From Labrenzia sp. PHM005 (GTDB taxonomy: Bacteria > Pseudomonadota > Alphaproteobacteria > Rhizobiales > Stappiaceae): a stretch of 64,000 nt of DNA. The stretch lies in the NCBI RefSeq assembly GCF_006517275.1, contig NZ_CP041191.1, forward strand, positions 5,699,001-5,763,000. Reading direction: 5' to 3'. The notes under the pieces were generated by a model that did not search any database, was not told where the DNA came from, and was given only the letters and a program-made list of their open reading frames with translations. Shown in pieces: positions 16,178 to 25,388 of this stretch. Numbering within the stretch: the stretch's first letter is position 1; the number at the start of each line of letters is the position of its first letter. Both the position numbers and the translations under genes were made by a program.

Positions 16178-18436
16178 GTGCACATCCGGGGCTGGCTCAC
16201 AGGTCTGTTTGTTTTTTTGCTGGCTCCTTGCCTGCTCTTTGCAACACTGTGGTTCTACGAGAAATCTGAAAGCGTCCGTCAGATTGAACGGAGCCAGGAA
16301 GGTCTGCGGCTGATAAGAGCGCTTGGGCCGTTGATGGGGCAGAAATCTATTGGTGCAAATACCGGCGATGTTCCAGCGGATCTGGAAGCAGATCTTGCCG
16401 CATTTGGCGGACCCGAAATTGGACACCTCTTCGCAGAAAGATTTAGTGAATTTATCAATGAAGACAGCACGCCAAAATCTCTGCGCAAAGCGCGGGAATT
16501 GACGCTCGCGATCGGTGAGTTCGGTAGTCTGTCGTCCTCTGCACCTTTAGAAGCTATTCTGCTTCCATATCTTTTGACCGATGTATTGCCTCTGGTGATC
16601 ATTGAATCTTCAAAGATGCGCGACAACGCGATGCTTCTGTCCGAACGGGAAACCATCAATGTTTGGGATAAGATGATGGTTCCGGTCCAAGGTGGGCAGT
16701 TTAAAGTCGCTGCGGACGGCGCCTCCCGCGAAACAGTGGACCATCTTGACGCATTGACCGGGCCAACCGCCGAAACACTGCGGCAAGAAGCCCAGAACTA
16801 CCGGAAAGCAAACGTTACTTTTCAATCCCAGGGCGCCAAGTTTCTCACTTCGACGATCAACGCGAACACGGGCGCGGACATAGTGTCCGCGCCAGTCATC
16901 GCCGCCCAGCCCAAACTGGTCGCGGCAACGATCTCGCTTTGGCGCGAGGTTTTGATCTACTTGGATGAAACCCTCGAAAGTCAGCGCACCTCCACCCTGA
17001 GGGCTGTGGCCTTAGCCGGCATGACTGGCGGCGCCATCATCCTGATTGCTTTTGGCATTGGCATCGCGCTTGTACGGGCCCTTGCAGATAGAACGCAAAG
17101 AGAATTCGAAGAACTCGGTTTTCACGACCCATTGACCGGTCTGCCAAATCGCAGGGGACTGCTAAAAGCCCTTAGAAACATGTCGCAGGCGGGCACCAAG
17201 CAAGCTGCTGCCCTGATTGTTTTCGACATCCGCCAGTTCCGGAAGATCAACCATCGTCACGGCGATCAGTCAGGGGACGCTATTTTGCGTGCGTTTGCCG
17301 GCGATCTAACGATGCTCGCCGAACCAGACGATTTCATCAGCCGGACAGGCGGGAGCGAATTTGTGCTTGTGCGCCCAGCCGTCAAAAACACGCAGCAGTT
17401 TGAGAGCTACGTAAAAAAAGCTCTGAAAATGCTCAGTAAAGAGCGGCGTATTGACGATCAAGACACGATTATCGACGTCCATGCGGGCCTTTGCCTGAAC
17501 AAATCCGGTCGGTCATTAACTGAAGAAACCCTGACCGATGCAACACTGGCACTCAGAGCCGCAAAACAAAAAGGCCCGAAAGAGCTGGCAACATTTACGT
17601 CAGCAATGAGGGCTTTGTTTGAAAGCAATGCCGACACAGCAAAAGAACTGCTTCCGGCATTACAGAACGGTGAAATCTTGCCCTGGTTTCAGCCTCAGGT
17701 CGACATTCACACCGGTGCAATTGTGGGCGCTGAAGCTTTGGCCCGCTGGGTAGAGAAGGATCAGGTTCGTTTTCCGGGCGCCTTTCTCCCGGCAGCGGAA
17801 GATGCGGGGTATATGGATCTTGTTGAGACCGCAATCCGTGAGAAGGTGCTGGCACTCGCCACGACGCTCAATGAAGTGAGCGCCGCAAACATACACTTGG
17901 GTCTGAACCTGTCCGCAAGCATTCTCGGCCAGGAAAATGTTGCAGACGAGATTTACAACAAGATCGTCAGCCTCGGCTTGAAACCGGCAAATTTCAGTCT
18001 TGAGATCTTAGAAGCTGTCATGCTTGACGAAGCTGGCGCTTTGCCGGTGAAGAAAAATATCGCCCGGTTATCGGAGCTCGGCTTTTACATAGAGCTGGAT
18101 GATTTTGGCACGGGCCATTCCAGCATCTCCAGCCTGCGGGATCTGAAAGTCGACCGGGTGAAAATCGACCGCAGTTTTGTCTCCGGAGTAGACACGAATC
18201 CAGCACTCCAAAAATTCACCAGCGCTCTCATCAACTTGGCCAAGAGCCTCGATATCAGCGTGTTGGCAGAGGGTGTTGAAACGGAAGGGGAGCGCCTCTG
18301 GCTTAAGGCCAATGGCTGTGATGTCATTCAAGGTTTCCTGATATCGAAAGCAGTTCCCGAAGACCAAATCATTGAGATGATTCTGCGCCAATCGCAGTTG
18401 CGATCAGGTACTACCGCTCAAGCTGTCGGCGCATAA
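16178..18436 (+). CDS. Membrane EAL-domain c-di-GMP phosphodiesterase with degenerate GGDEF
   Basis: The 752-residue protein has an N-terminal membrane segment (about 4-24), a periplasmic sensor region to about 275, a second membrane segment (about 276-300), a GGDEF domain (about 310-470) and an EAL domain (about 490-745). The GGDEF motif reads GGSEF, so cyclase activity is doubtful. The EAL domain keeps EAL, NLS, the LEILEAVM glutamate, DDFGTG, KIDRSF, AEGVE and QGFL, all needed for c-di-GMP hydrolysis. The start is GTG at 16178 with only a weak ribosome-binding site. Its 3' end overlaps the convergent DUF3095 gene by 19 bases. Confidence 0.9.
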   Translation: MHIRGWLTGLFVFLLAPCLLFATLWFYEKSESVRQIERSQEGLRLIRALGPLMGQKSIGANTGDVPADLEADLAAFGGPEIGHLFAERFSEFINEDSTPKSLRKARELTLAIGEFGSLSSSAPLEAILLPYLLTDVLPLVIIESSKMRDNAMLLSERETINVWDKMMVPVQGGQFKVAADGASRETVDHLDALTGPTAETLRQEAQNYRKANVTFQSQGAKFLTSTINANTGADIVSAPVIAAQPKLVAATISLWREVLIYLDETLESQRTSTLRAVALAGMTGGAIILIAFGIGIALVRALADRTQREFEELGFHDPLTGLPNRRGLLKALRNMSQAGTKQAAALIVFDIRQFRKINHRHGDQSGDAILRAFAGDLTMLAEPDDFISRTGGSEFVLVRPAVKNTQQFESYVKKALKMLSKERRIDDQDTIIDVHAGLCLNKSGRSLTEETLTDATLALRAAKQKGPKELATFTSAMRALFESNADTAKELLPALQNGEILPWFQPQVDIHTGAIVGAEALARWVEKDQVRFPGAFLPAAEDAGYMDLVETAIREKVLALATTLNEVSAANIHLGLNLSASILGQENVADEIYNKIVSLGLKPANFSLEILEAVMLDEAGALPVKKNIARLSELGFYIELDDFGTGHSSISSLRDLKVDRVKIDRSFVSGVDTNPALQKFTSALINLAKSLDISVLAEGVETEGERLWLKANGCDVIQGFLISKAVPEDQIIEMILRQSQLRSGTTAQAVGA

Positions 18437-19608
18437 GCAGGTTTTTTGCCACTTAGCGCAGCAATCCTGGCCTTAAAATCCGTTGCCGCCATCGCCAAGC
18501 CGCCATCTGCCCCATCGACAAAATGGATATGCTGGTTGCTTGCCATATCCTGCAGGAAACAGGTCATCAAGGCCGAGTCGGATACGTGCAGGCCATACGC
18601 GGCCTGTCCATTATCTGAGAGTTCCTGCAGTTGCGCCTTCAGACCGCCGAGTTGCTGAGGCGAGAGGTCCAAAACAAGTTGCAAGCTATCGCCGAGTTTC
18701 CGGTGGTCCGTGTTCAGGCTCAGCTCTTTCATATATTTTGCCGGTTCGAGAGGGCCGACGCGCCATCCGGTATAGTAGCTATAGAGAAACAAAACGCTTT
18801 CTATAAGCCCGATGAGATAGCCTTTGAGCCAGCGCCGCCCAGCTCCGAAACGAGCCTCCAGTTTCAGGCCGCTTGGCGGAAACCGCAACCGCAGCCGCTT
18901 CCCTTCGGCAAGGCGCACCGTCTCGTCATCGGTCAATGGATTAAATCCAAGCTGCGCTGTCACTCGCTCCAAAATGCCTGGTAAGGCCTCATCGTGTACT
19001 GGTTTGATTATCACCGAAACGATGTGGCCATTTTGCGCGGGCAACGGCTCCCATCGGCAGGACAGACCGTCCAAGACAGGTTCACCAGACGTTTTTTCTA
19101 ACGTGTAGGGCTTAACGGCGTCGGGATCCTTCAAAATCCGGTCTGCAATCAACAACCCATCACCGATGATCATCGCCAAATGATTGCCAGGGCTTAGGCG
19201 ATACTTCCGCACCCGGATATCGCCACCGTGCTGGCGGATGTCGGTGACCGGAATAGCCGCGGCCCGGAGCTCCAGGCCGACAACGTTCCTTGATAGAGCG
19301 ACCACACCTGCAACAGCCTCAGCAGCGGCTGCAACCTGGCATTTCGGCACCACCAGCACGGCACCGTCGCCACCAAACACAAATGGAATATGGTCCCGGT
19401 CAAGTACATTCAGGACAGCTGCAATAACGGCAGCGCCGACCATGTTGACCTGCTTGTAACGCCCGTCCTCGATGGCATCGCGGGAGCGCACTATATCCGC
19501 GGCTATCACGACCCAATCTTCTGGTACAGGCCGGAAATCTCCATCGAGATTATCTGTATTGAAGTTCTGACAGCTTGGTAGATCGGAATAAAAGTCTTCA
19601 GCAGACAT
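18418..19608 (-). CDS. DUF3095 family protein, cyclase-like
   Basis: From the ATG at 19608 the product is 396 residues; an in-frame ATG at 19638 would add ten but has no ribosome-binding site. It matches DUF3095 in length and in motifs: VVIAADIVRSRDAI (an Asp at the end of a beta strand) and FVFGGDGAVLVVP. Such an Asp followed by a GGDG turn resembles the metal-binding strands of class III/GGDEF nucleotidyl cyclases, and cyclase-like function has been suggested for this group; catalysis here is unproven. No membrane segment or signal peptide is obvious. It converges on, and overlaps by 19 bases, the EAL phosphodiesterase gene. Confidence 0.75.
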   Translation of the reverse strand: MSAEDFYSDLPSCQNFNTDNLDGDFRPVPEDWVVIAADIVRSRDAIEDGRYKQVNMVGAAVIAAVLNVLDRDHIPFVFGGDGAVLVVPKCQVAAAAEAVAGVVALSRNVVGLELRAAAIPVTDIRQHGGDIRVRKYRLSPGNHLAMIIGDGLLIADRILKDPDAVKPYTLEKTSGEPVLDGLSCRWEPLPAQNGHIVSVIIKPVHDEALPGILERVTAQLGFNPLTDDETVRLAEGKRLRLRFPPSGLKLEARFGAGRRWLKGYLIGLIESVLFLYSYYTGWRVGPLEPAKYMKELSLNTDHRKLGDSLQLVLDLSPQQLGGLKAQLQELSDNGQAAYGLHVSDSALMTCFLQDMASNQHIHFVDGADGGLAMAATDFKARIAALSGKKPAYAPTA

Positions 19609-19732
19609 GGGCGCAGTCCCTGACAAATTTCCCTTCATACGGTTCTAAATGTGTATCCGATGACCCGTTTTGGAGGGTGCACGATCACGTATTTGTCAGT
19701 CAGAGCTAATCAGCCCGAGACAAATTGTTTCA

Positions 19733-20380
19733 TCAGTCAGCAAGGACCGTCATCTTACTGTCCCGCCAGACAAACACCTTATCCTGCGGCACATCATATT
19801 TCGGTACTTTAGCTGTGTGCCCGCCTTCCAGAAGACCACGCAATACGCGAAAGACACCCCCATGCGACACAACAACCGATGGCCGGTCTACTGTCAGCAA
19901 CCAGCGGCCGATGCGTTCAGCGAGCATTTCATAACTTTCTCCGTCCGGCGGGACAAAACCCCATTTATCCGCACGCCGTTGAGCAACGCGATCTGGATCC
20001 ACTTCTGCAAGCTCCTCCAGCGTTGCGCCTTCCCAACCGCCAAACGTGATTTCCATGAGCTGGGCATCGAGCCGGTAAGTGTCCGGTGCCAGACCCATCT
20101 GTTTGCGCGCCCGCTCCATGGTTGCCCTCGTCCGGCCAAGTGGAGAGGCGACAAAGTCCAGAGACGACGGTTCAATCCCCTCGCCGTCCAGATAGCGCTT
20201 TAAGAGCGCACCATTTTGCGTTGCCTGACCTTCACCGGTCGCATTCAGCGGAATATCCTTTTGCCCCTGCATCCGGCCTTCTGCATTCCAGTCCGTCTGC
20301 CCGTGACGGATAAAAACGAGAAACTCCGGATCATGGAGCTTCGGCAGCGTTTCGGCATTTTGAGGAAACAAAGCAGTCAT
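19733..20380 (-). CDS. Histidine phosphatase family protein (phosphoglycerate mutase-like)
   Basis: The product is 215 residues from ATG 20380 (a TTG at 20392 is also in frame). The phosphohistidine motif is LVFIRHGQTDWNAEGR, and the second catalytic region is VVVSHGGVFRVL, with Arg, His and Glu positions of the clan intact. Family members include phosphoglycerate mutases, alpha-ribazole phosphatases and sugar phosphatases; the substrate is not determined. It lies downstream of fabI on the same strand but is separated by a strong terminator at 20434-20462. Confidence 0.88.
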   Translation of the reverse strand: MTALFPQNAETLPKLHDPEFLVFIRHGQTDWNAEGRMQGQKDIPLNATGEGQATQNGALLKRYLDGEGIEPSSLDFVASPLGRTRATMERARKQMGLAPDTYRLDAQLMEITFGGWEGATLEELAEVDPDRVAQRRADKWGFVPPDGESYEMLAERIGRWLLTVDRPSVVVSHGGVFRVLRGLLEGGHTAKVPKYDVPQDKVFVWRDSKMTVLAD

Positions 20381-20433
20381 TTGTACGTCCAAACAGGAAA
20401 ACGCTCCGGCATTCGCGGGCCAGAGCGCCTTAA

Positions 20434-20462
20434 CAAAAAAATGGCCGGTTCGAAACCGGCCA
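20434..20462 (-). terminator. Rho-independent terminator of fabI
   Basis: On the minus strand a nine-base-pair stem TGGCCGGTT/AACCGGCCA with a three-base loop is followed by TTTTTTTG, 11 bases after the fabI stop. Confidence 0.9.
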
Positions 20463-20472
20463 CTGGAACTCT

Positions 20473-21291
20473 TTAGTCTTTAACAACCGAAATATCCGGT
20501 GCATCGACTGCCTTCATGCCGACGATGTTGTAACCGCAGTCGACGTGCTGGATTTCCCCGGTCACACCGCGGCCAAGATCAGACAACAAGAACAGCGCAC
20601 TGTCGCCAACTTCCTCGATGGTTACCGAACGGCGCAGCGGCGAATTGTATTCGTTCCACTTCAGGATATAGCGGAAATCACCGATCCCGGAAGCTGCGAG
20701 AGTCTTGATTGGGCCTGCAGAAATCGCGTTAACCCGGATGTTCTGCGGACCAAGGTCCATCGCCAGATATTTGACGCTGGTTTCCAAAGCCGCCTTGGCT
20801 ACACCCATGACATTATAATGCGGCATGACCTTCTCGGCGCCGTAATAAGTCATGGTCAGGATCGATCCGCCATCCGTCATCAGCTTTTCAGCGCGCTGAG
20901 TGACGGCCGTCAGGGAGTAACAGGAGATGTCCATGGTCCGGGCGAAATTGTCGGCTGTGGTGTCCACGAAACGGCCAGTCAACTCGTTCTTGTCGGAAAA
21001 GGCCACGGCGTGGACCACAAAATCGATCTTGCCCCACTTGTCTTCAATCGCCTTGAAGACATCATCGATGGACTGGGTGTCGGTGACATCACAATGACCG
21101 GCGACAAACGCGCCAAGTTCCTCACCAAGAGGCTCGACTCGTTTTTTCAGCGCTTCCCCCTGATAGGTCAGCGCCAGCTCGGCACCGGCATCGGCAAGCG
21201 ATTTGGCGATCCCCCAGGCAATCGACTTTTTGTTCGCCAAGCCCATGATCAAACCACGTTTGCCGTTCATCAGTCCGCGCGTTTCCGCCAT
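20473..21291 (-). CDS. fabI: Enoyl-[acyl-carrier-protein] reductase (NADH)
   Basis: FabI reduces the trans-2-enoyl-ACP double bond in the last step of each fatty acid elongation cycle. The 272-residue product starts MAETRGLMNGKRGLIMGLAN and continues KKSIAWGIAKSLADAGAE, the FabI cofactor region. The catalytic Tyr and Lys lie in PHYNVMGVAKAALE (Tyr-x6-Lys), with a preceding YYGAEK. GGAGAAG precedes the ATG at 21291. A strong terminator follows it. FabI is the usual target of triclosan-type inhibitors; no paralog is in the window. Confidence 0.95.
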   Translation of the reverse strand: MAETRGLMNGKRGLIMGLANKKSIAWGIAKSLADAGAELALTYQGEALKKRVEPLGEELGAFVAGHCDVTDTQSIDDVFKAIEDKWGKIDFVVHAVAFSDKNELTGRFVDTTADNFARTMDISCYSLTAVTQRAEKLMTDGGSILTMTYYGAEKVMPHYNVMGVAKAALETSVKYLAMDLGPQNIRVNAISAGPIKTLAASGIGDFRYILKWNEYNSPLRRSVTIEEVGDSALFLLSDLGRGVTGEIQHVDCGYNIVGMKAVDAPDISVVKD

Positions 21292-21462
21292 CGTCTTCTC
21301 CGATTAGGATTCCAGTCACCACCCGTGCGGGCTGGCCTCCTATGGCACATGGGATTTTTTCCTTCAAGTGAGGCCAGCGACGAATGAAGCGTCGACGAGG
21401 GCGGTTTCAGCCACTATGTTGGCGCCGAAATTTGATCACTAAACATTACGAGGATCCCGCTC

Positions 21463-22875
21463 ATGGAGCCCTCCCCCCTTGCCGAGCGCTTCGCCGAGAT
21501 GATCGGCGAAACGAATGTTCTGACCTCCACTGACGACAAAGCCCCCTACCTGACCGAATGGCGTGACCTCTATCAAGGCGTCACTCCTATGGTGCTGCGA
21601 CCAGGATCCACAGACGAAGTCAGCGCGGTGATGCGTTATGCGTATGAGCACGACTTGAAAGTGGTGCCGCAGGGCGGCAACACCGGTCTGGTCGGCGGCC
21701 AAATTCCGCAGGAAACCGGGGACGAGATCGTCTTATCCCTGTCCCGGATGAACAAGGTGCGCGCCGTTGATCCAGATGGTTTCACCATCACGGTGGAGTC
21801 CGGTGTGGTGCTGGAAGCACTCCAAAATGAGGCCGAAAAAGTCGATCGACTGTTCCCCTTGTCTCTCGGAGCGCAAGGCTCCTGCCAGATTGGTGGAAAC
21901 ATTTCGACCAACGCCGGTGGCACCGCTGTCTTGGCCTATGGCAACACCCGGGATCTGGTTTTGGGCCTCGAAGTCGTGATGCCAAATGGCGACATTTGGA
22001 ACGGTCTCAGAACCCTTCGCAAGGACAATACCGGTTATGATTTGAAACAATTGTTTATCGGTGGCGAAGGCACCCTGGGGATTATTACGGCCGCTTCTTT
22101 GAAGCTGTTTCCTAAGCCGAAGAAGCTGGAAGCAGCCTTTATCGGACTGGCCAGCCCACATGATGCACTTAAGCTGTTTGCAATGGCAAAAGCACAGGCA
22201 GGACCGTTGCTCACAGGCTTCGAGATCATGCCGCGCGTGGGCGTACAGTTTTGCCTTGATCATCTAGAAGGCGCTCGCGATCCGCTCGAAGGCGAACACG
22301 CCTGGTACATCCTGATGGAACTGTCCAGTGGTTCGGAGGTCTTTCCTGTTCGCGATCTGATGGAGGGAATCTTAGGTGAAGCCTTTGAGGCGGAACTGGT
22401 TGAGGACGCCGCCTTTGCACAGAACCTGACACAGGTGCAGGATTTTTGGCATATCCGTCACGGCATGTCCGAAGTCCAAAAGGCAGAAGGCGGCTCGATC
22501 AAACACGATATTTCGGTTCCAGTCGCCTCAATCCCGGATTTCCTCGATCAGGCAATCGCAGCAGTCGAAGCATTTGTTCCCGGCTGCCGGCCGGTGCCAT
22601 TCGGCCACCTGGGAGACGGCAACATCCACTTCAATGTCAGTCAGCCTAAAGGGGCTGATAAGGAAGCCTATCTTGCCAAGTGGGATGAAATGAATGCCAT
22701 CGTTCACGGGATTGTCGAGGCGTTTAACGGCAGCATTTCGGCGGAACATGGCATTGGCCGCTTGAAGATGCCGCTGTTGAAAGACGTGAAATCAGAAACC
22801 GAACTGGACCTGATGCACCGGATCAAGTCCGCGCTCGACCCCAAGGGCCTGATGAACCCGGGCCGCATCCTCTAG
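21463..22875 (+). CDS. FAD-binding oxidoreductase, D-2-hydroxyglutarate/D-lactate dehydrogenase type
   Basis: This 470-residue flavoprotein of the VAO/GlcD family has an N-terminal PCMH FAD-binding domain (about 35-215) with PQGGNTGLVGGQIP and QIGGNISTNAGG, and a C-terminal FAD-oxidase cap with FGHLGDGNIHFNVSQP and SAEHGIGRLKM, whose histidines coordinate the substrate and metal. It ends in ALDPKGLMNPGRIL. This set fits D-2-hydroxyglutarate dehydrogenases, which also recycle the D-2-hydroxyglutarate by-product of serine synthesis; other D-2-hydroxyacids are possible. The upstream region is 171 bases long and divergent from fabI. Confidence 0.9.
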   Translation: MEPSPLAERFAEMIGETNVLTSTDDKAPYLTEWRDLYQGVTPMVLRPGSTDEVSAVMRYAYEHDLKVVPQGGNTGLVGGQIPQETGDEIVLSLSRMNKVRAVDPDGFTITVESGVVLEALQNEAEKVDRLFPLSLGAQGSCQIGGNISTNAGGTAVLAYGNTRDLVLGLEVVMPNGDIWNGLRTLRKDNTGYDLKQLFIGGEGTLGIITAASLKLFPKPKKLEAAFIGLASPHDALKLFAMAKAQAGPLLTGFEIMPRVGVQFCLDHLEGARDPLEGEHAWYILMELSSGSEVFPVRDLMEGILGEAFEAELVEDAAFAQNLTQVQDFWHIRHGMSEVQKAEGGSIKHDISVPVASIPDFLDQAIAAVEAFVPGCRPVPFGHLGDGNIHFNVSQPKGADKEAYLAKWDEMNAIVHGIVEAFNGSISAEHGIGRLKMPLLKDVKSETELDLMHRIKSALDPKGLMNPGRIL

Positions 22876-22901
22876 GTCAAGACCATATATATTTGTGTGA
22901 G

Positions 22902-22938
22902 AGCGCGGGGCATTGCGATCCAATGGCCCGCGCTTTTA
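22902..22938 (+). terminator. Rho-independent terminator after FAD oxidoreductase
   Basis: An imperfect 14-base stem, AGCGCGGGGCATTG against CAATGGCCCGCGCT with one mismatch, is followed by TTTATA. It lies 27 bases after the stop at 22875. Confidence 0.8.
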
Positions 22939-23641
22939 TATGCTCTTCCTCGCTAGCAGGTCATAGGATCGTGGACGAGCGCTTCTGGCATCCGCTTATA
23001 TGTCGGCCGCACCGATCCAGCAAAGAGCCGACCTGCCCGTAGGAATGACTGCGCAAGACCTCTTAAGAAGTCGATGGAAATTACTTGATGGCCCGTTGGC
23101 AGTACTGAAATGGACTGCTCCGGCAACCGGTCAAGAATCAGGTCGACCGCTAAGGTTAATTTGGACACTGAAGGCAATAGCAAAAACTAACAGGTTGCCA
23201 ACTTTTTCCGCTACACCCGGTTTTGAACACCCGTTCTGAACCGCAGAGATCTTGACTTTTCATATTCACGATGCGGACTAAAAACCTGTTTCCCTTGCGT
23301 TTTAGAATTGTGCAAATCTTCCTGCGATCTAGGACCGGGTATACGGCAGATTTTGATCCACCGATTCTTTTGCCCAAAATCCACTGCAAATGCGAAGGCA
23401 ATGGGTGTTTTCTAAAAAAATCGCCCTTTTTCTTCAAAAACTCAACATGGCTCGCCTCGGGAAAATTCCCATTGATTCTCAGACAGATCGCAGATTTCGC
23501 CTGAGAACAATTTCCAGTTTTTTAGACCACCTTTTGAAAACTCGTCCAAAACGGTCGAATTGGTTAAAAATTTCCTAAACTCTACCCTCACATCGACGGA
23601 ATGCGGAAGCAGACCAAGAGAGAATACTGAGGCGGAACTAC

Positions 23642-23691
23642 CCCTATTTTCCAGCCGGAGTAATAGGGAAAGATCGCTGTCTTAATGACAG
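23642..23691. promoter_or_regulatory. Two tandem stem-loops upstream of dnaA
   Basis: First stem CCCTATT (23642-23648) with AATAGGG (23662-23668), second stem CTGTC (23677-23681) with GACAG (23687-23691) around a TTAAT loop. They lie eight bases apart. They are visible structure without known role; they could belong to an untranslated leader, a small RNA or a replication-control site. Confidence 0.35.
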
Positions 23692-23759
23692 GAAACGAAA
23701 ACTCGACATCTACAAAACTTACAATACGAAACGTCTATGAACTCATAAAAATAAGCTAT

Positions 23760-23788
23760 TTGAAAATATGGTAAGTAAATGGTTAACT
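23760..23788 (+). promoter_or_regulatory. Candidate sigma-70 promoter of dnaA
   Basis: TTGAAA (23760-23765), a 17-base spacer, then TTAACT (23783-23788), about 140 bases before the dnaA start. The spacing is optimal; the -10 box is a four-of-six match. Confidence 0.45.
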
Positions 23789-23927
23789 TTGTTCATAGGC
23801 AGAGATAAGCCGACGGTCAAAACAGACCAAAACAATAGCCTAAAAGCTGCACCAATAAGAATTCGCAGCCAGGCAAGACAGTGCACGTGAAGAAGCGTAT
23901 GCCCCGCTTCTTTGGATGGAGGCCACA

Positions 23928-25388
23928 ATGCAGGTTCAGACTTTACAAAAAACAGATCAATGGGATCGTGTTAAAAAAGAACTGAGAAATGAACTAGGGG
24001 AAGACATCTTTTCCAACTGGTTCGGCCGAGTAAAACACGAAGAAATCAATGGGGACGCGGTTCGCCTATCCGTTCCGACCCCCTTCTTAAAGAATTGGAT
24101 CCTGAGCAATTACGAAAAGCAACTTGTTGCTCTTTGGAAACGTGAACAGGACGACATCAATCGTGTGGAACTTACTGTGCGCGGGGCCCTTCGCCCACGT
24201 CCTGCAGGGGCGCAGCCTCCAAAAGCCATTAAAGCACGACGCATTAGCGGTCGCGCTGCCCCATTCGCCACAACCCCGCAGTTTGGTGCTGTCAGCACCG
24301 CCGCTGCTATTCCTTGCCTGGCGGATACCGGTGAAGAAGCCGCAGCCGATTTCTTGAATGGTGCTGCGCTCAATCCGAAACTGACGTTTGAATCCTTCGC
24401 TGAAGGCACGTCGAACAGCCTTGCTTGCGCCGCTGTCCGCCAAATGGCGGCCGGTCACGACGGAACCCTGGGGCTGCTATATATCCATTCGACCACAGGC
24501 ATCGGCAAAACGCATTTGCTGCAGGCAGCTGCAAGCGAAGCCCGCCGGGCAGGCCGCCGGGTCGCCTATCTTTCGGCTGAGTTCTTTATGTACCACTTGG
24601 TACCGGCGCTGCGGACCCCCGCGTTCCCGGTTCTGCGTCAGGCCATGAAGTCCATTGATCTGTTACTGGTTGACGATCTGCAGTTTCTGCACGGCAAGCA
24701 GGGTCAGGAAGAATTCGCCAAGACCCTTGAAATGCTGATGGAATCTCCGACGAAGATCATCATGGCAGCGGACCGCGCACCGGACGAAATGAGCACTCTG
24801 GGCACAAATCTGCGCCAACGCATCCAAACCGGTGAAGTGGTTACCATTCAGGCCACCGATTATGCCCTGCGCCACGACGTCCTGAAGAAACGCATTTTTG
24901 CGGCACGCCGGACACATCCGAGCTTCACCGTGCCGGATGAAGTCGTCGACTACATCGCCCGTTACGTGATTTCTTCTGCCCGGGATCTGGAAGGTGCTCT
25001 GAACCGCCTGTTCGCCCACAACCAGCTGACCAAACAGCCGGTCACTATGGAACTTGCTGAAAAAACTTTGCATGACCTGGTCCGCATCGGCGAACCGCGC
25101 TCCATCAAAGTGGAAGACATCCAGAATGTGGTCTGCAAGCATTTCAGTGTCACCAAGGCGGATCTTTTGTCCTCCTGCCGGGCCCGGACTTTGGTGCGCC
25201 CCCGTCAGATCGCCATGTACATTGCCAAGGTGATGACTGGGCGCTCTCTGCCGGAAATCGGCCGCCGCTTCGGCAACCGCGACCACACCACTGTTCTGCA
25301 CGCTGTGCGTAAGATCGAAGGTATGGTCAAAGGCGACGCTGCGCTGGCACAAGAAGTTGAACTTTTGAAGCGTCTTGTCCACGCCTAA
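23928..25388 (+). CDS. dnaA: Chromosomal replication initiator protein DnaA
   Basis: This 486-residue AAA+ initiator starts at ATG 23928, five bases after GGAGG; an in-frame ATG at 23916 would overlap that site. Domain I is about 1-80 (WFGRVKHEEIN), a variable linker runs to about 145, the AAA+ domain about 150-360, and the DNA-binding domain about 370-486. Walker A is STTGIGKT (188-195), with Ser at the first glycine position as in rhizobial DnaA. Walker B is LLLVDD (245-250). The DnaA signature RDHTTVLHA lies near 451-459. dnaN does not follow it; a Glyoxalase_8-type gene does. Confidence 0.93.
   Translation: MQVQTLQKTDQWDRVKKELRNELGEDIFSNWFGRVKHEEINGDAVRLSVPTPFLKNWILSNYEKQLVALWKREQDDINRVELTVRGALRPRPAGAQPPKAIKARRISGRAAPFATTPQFGAVSTAAAIPCLADTGEEAAADFLNGAALNPKLTFESFAEGTSNSLACAAVRQMAAGHDGTLGLLYIHSTTGIGKTHLLQAAASEARRAGRRVAYLSAEFFMYHLVPALRTPAFPVLRQAMKSIDLLLVDDLQFLHGKQGQEEFAKTLEMLMESPTKIIMAADRAPDEMSTLGTNLRQRIQTGEVVTIQATDYALRHDVLKKRIFAARRTHPSFTVPDEVVDYIARYVISSARDLEGALNRLFAHNQLTKQPVTMELAEKTLHDLVRIGEPRSIKVEDIQNVVCKHFSVTKADLLSSCRARTLVRPRQIAMYIAKVMTGRSLPEIGRRFGNRDHTTVLHAVRKIEGMVKGDAALAQEVELLKRLVHA

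Larger units (their letters stand above)
22939..23927. other. Long noncoding region upstream of dnaA
   Basis: No convincing gene is seen here. Short open frames on both strands have no recognisable motif. The part from about 23400 onward is visibly AT-rich. It holds two close stem-loops: CCCTATT/AATAGGG at 23642-23668 and CTGTC/GACAG at 23677-23691. It also holds a good sigma-70-like promoter at 23760-23788. No canonical DnaA box (TTATCCACA or its complement) was found, so there is no direct evidence for an origin. Confidence 0.55.

Noticed and set aside
22953..23437. Short minus-strand frames before dnaA
   Set aside because: They have no ribosome-binding sites, no motifs and overlap each other. 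They may be random or very decayed sequence.
22939..23927. Chromosomal origin (oriC)
   Set aside because: No canonical DnaA boxes were found, and in many Rhizobiales the origin is not beside dnaA.
24489..24512. Inactive Walker A in DnaA (Ser in place of the first Gly)
   Set aside because: As far as I recall, rhizobial DnaA proteins also have Ser at this position (HSGVGLGKTH), so this is a lineage feature, not a lesion.
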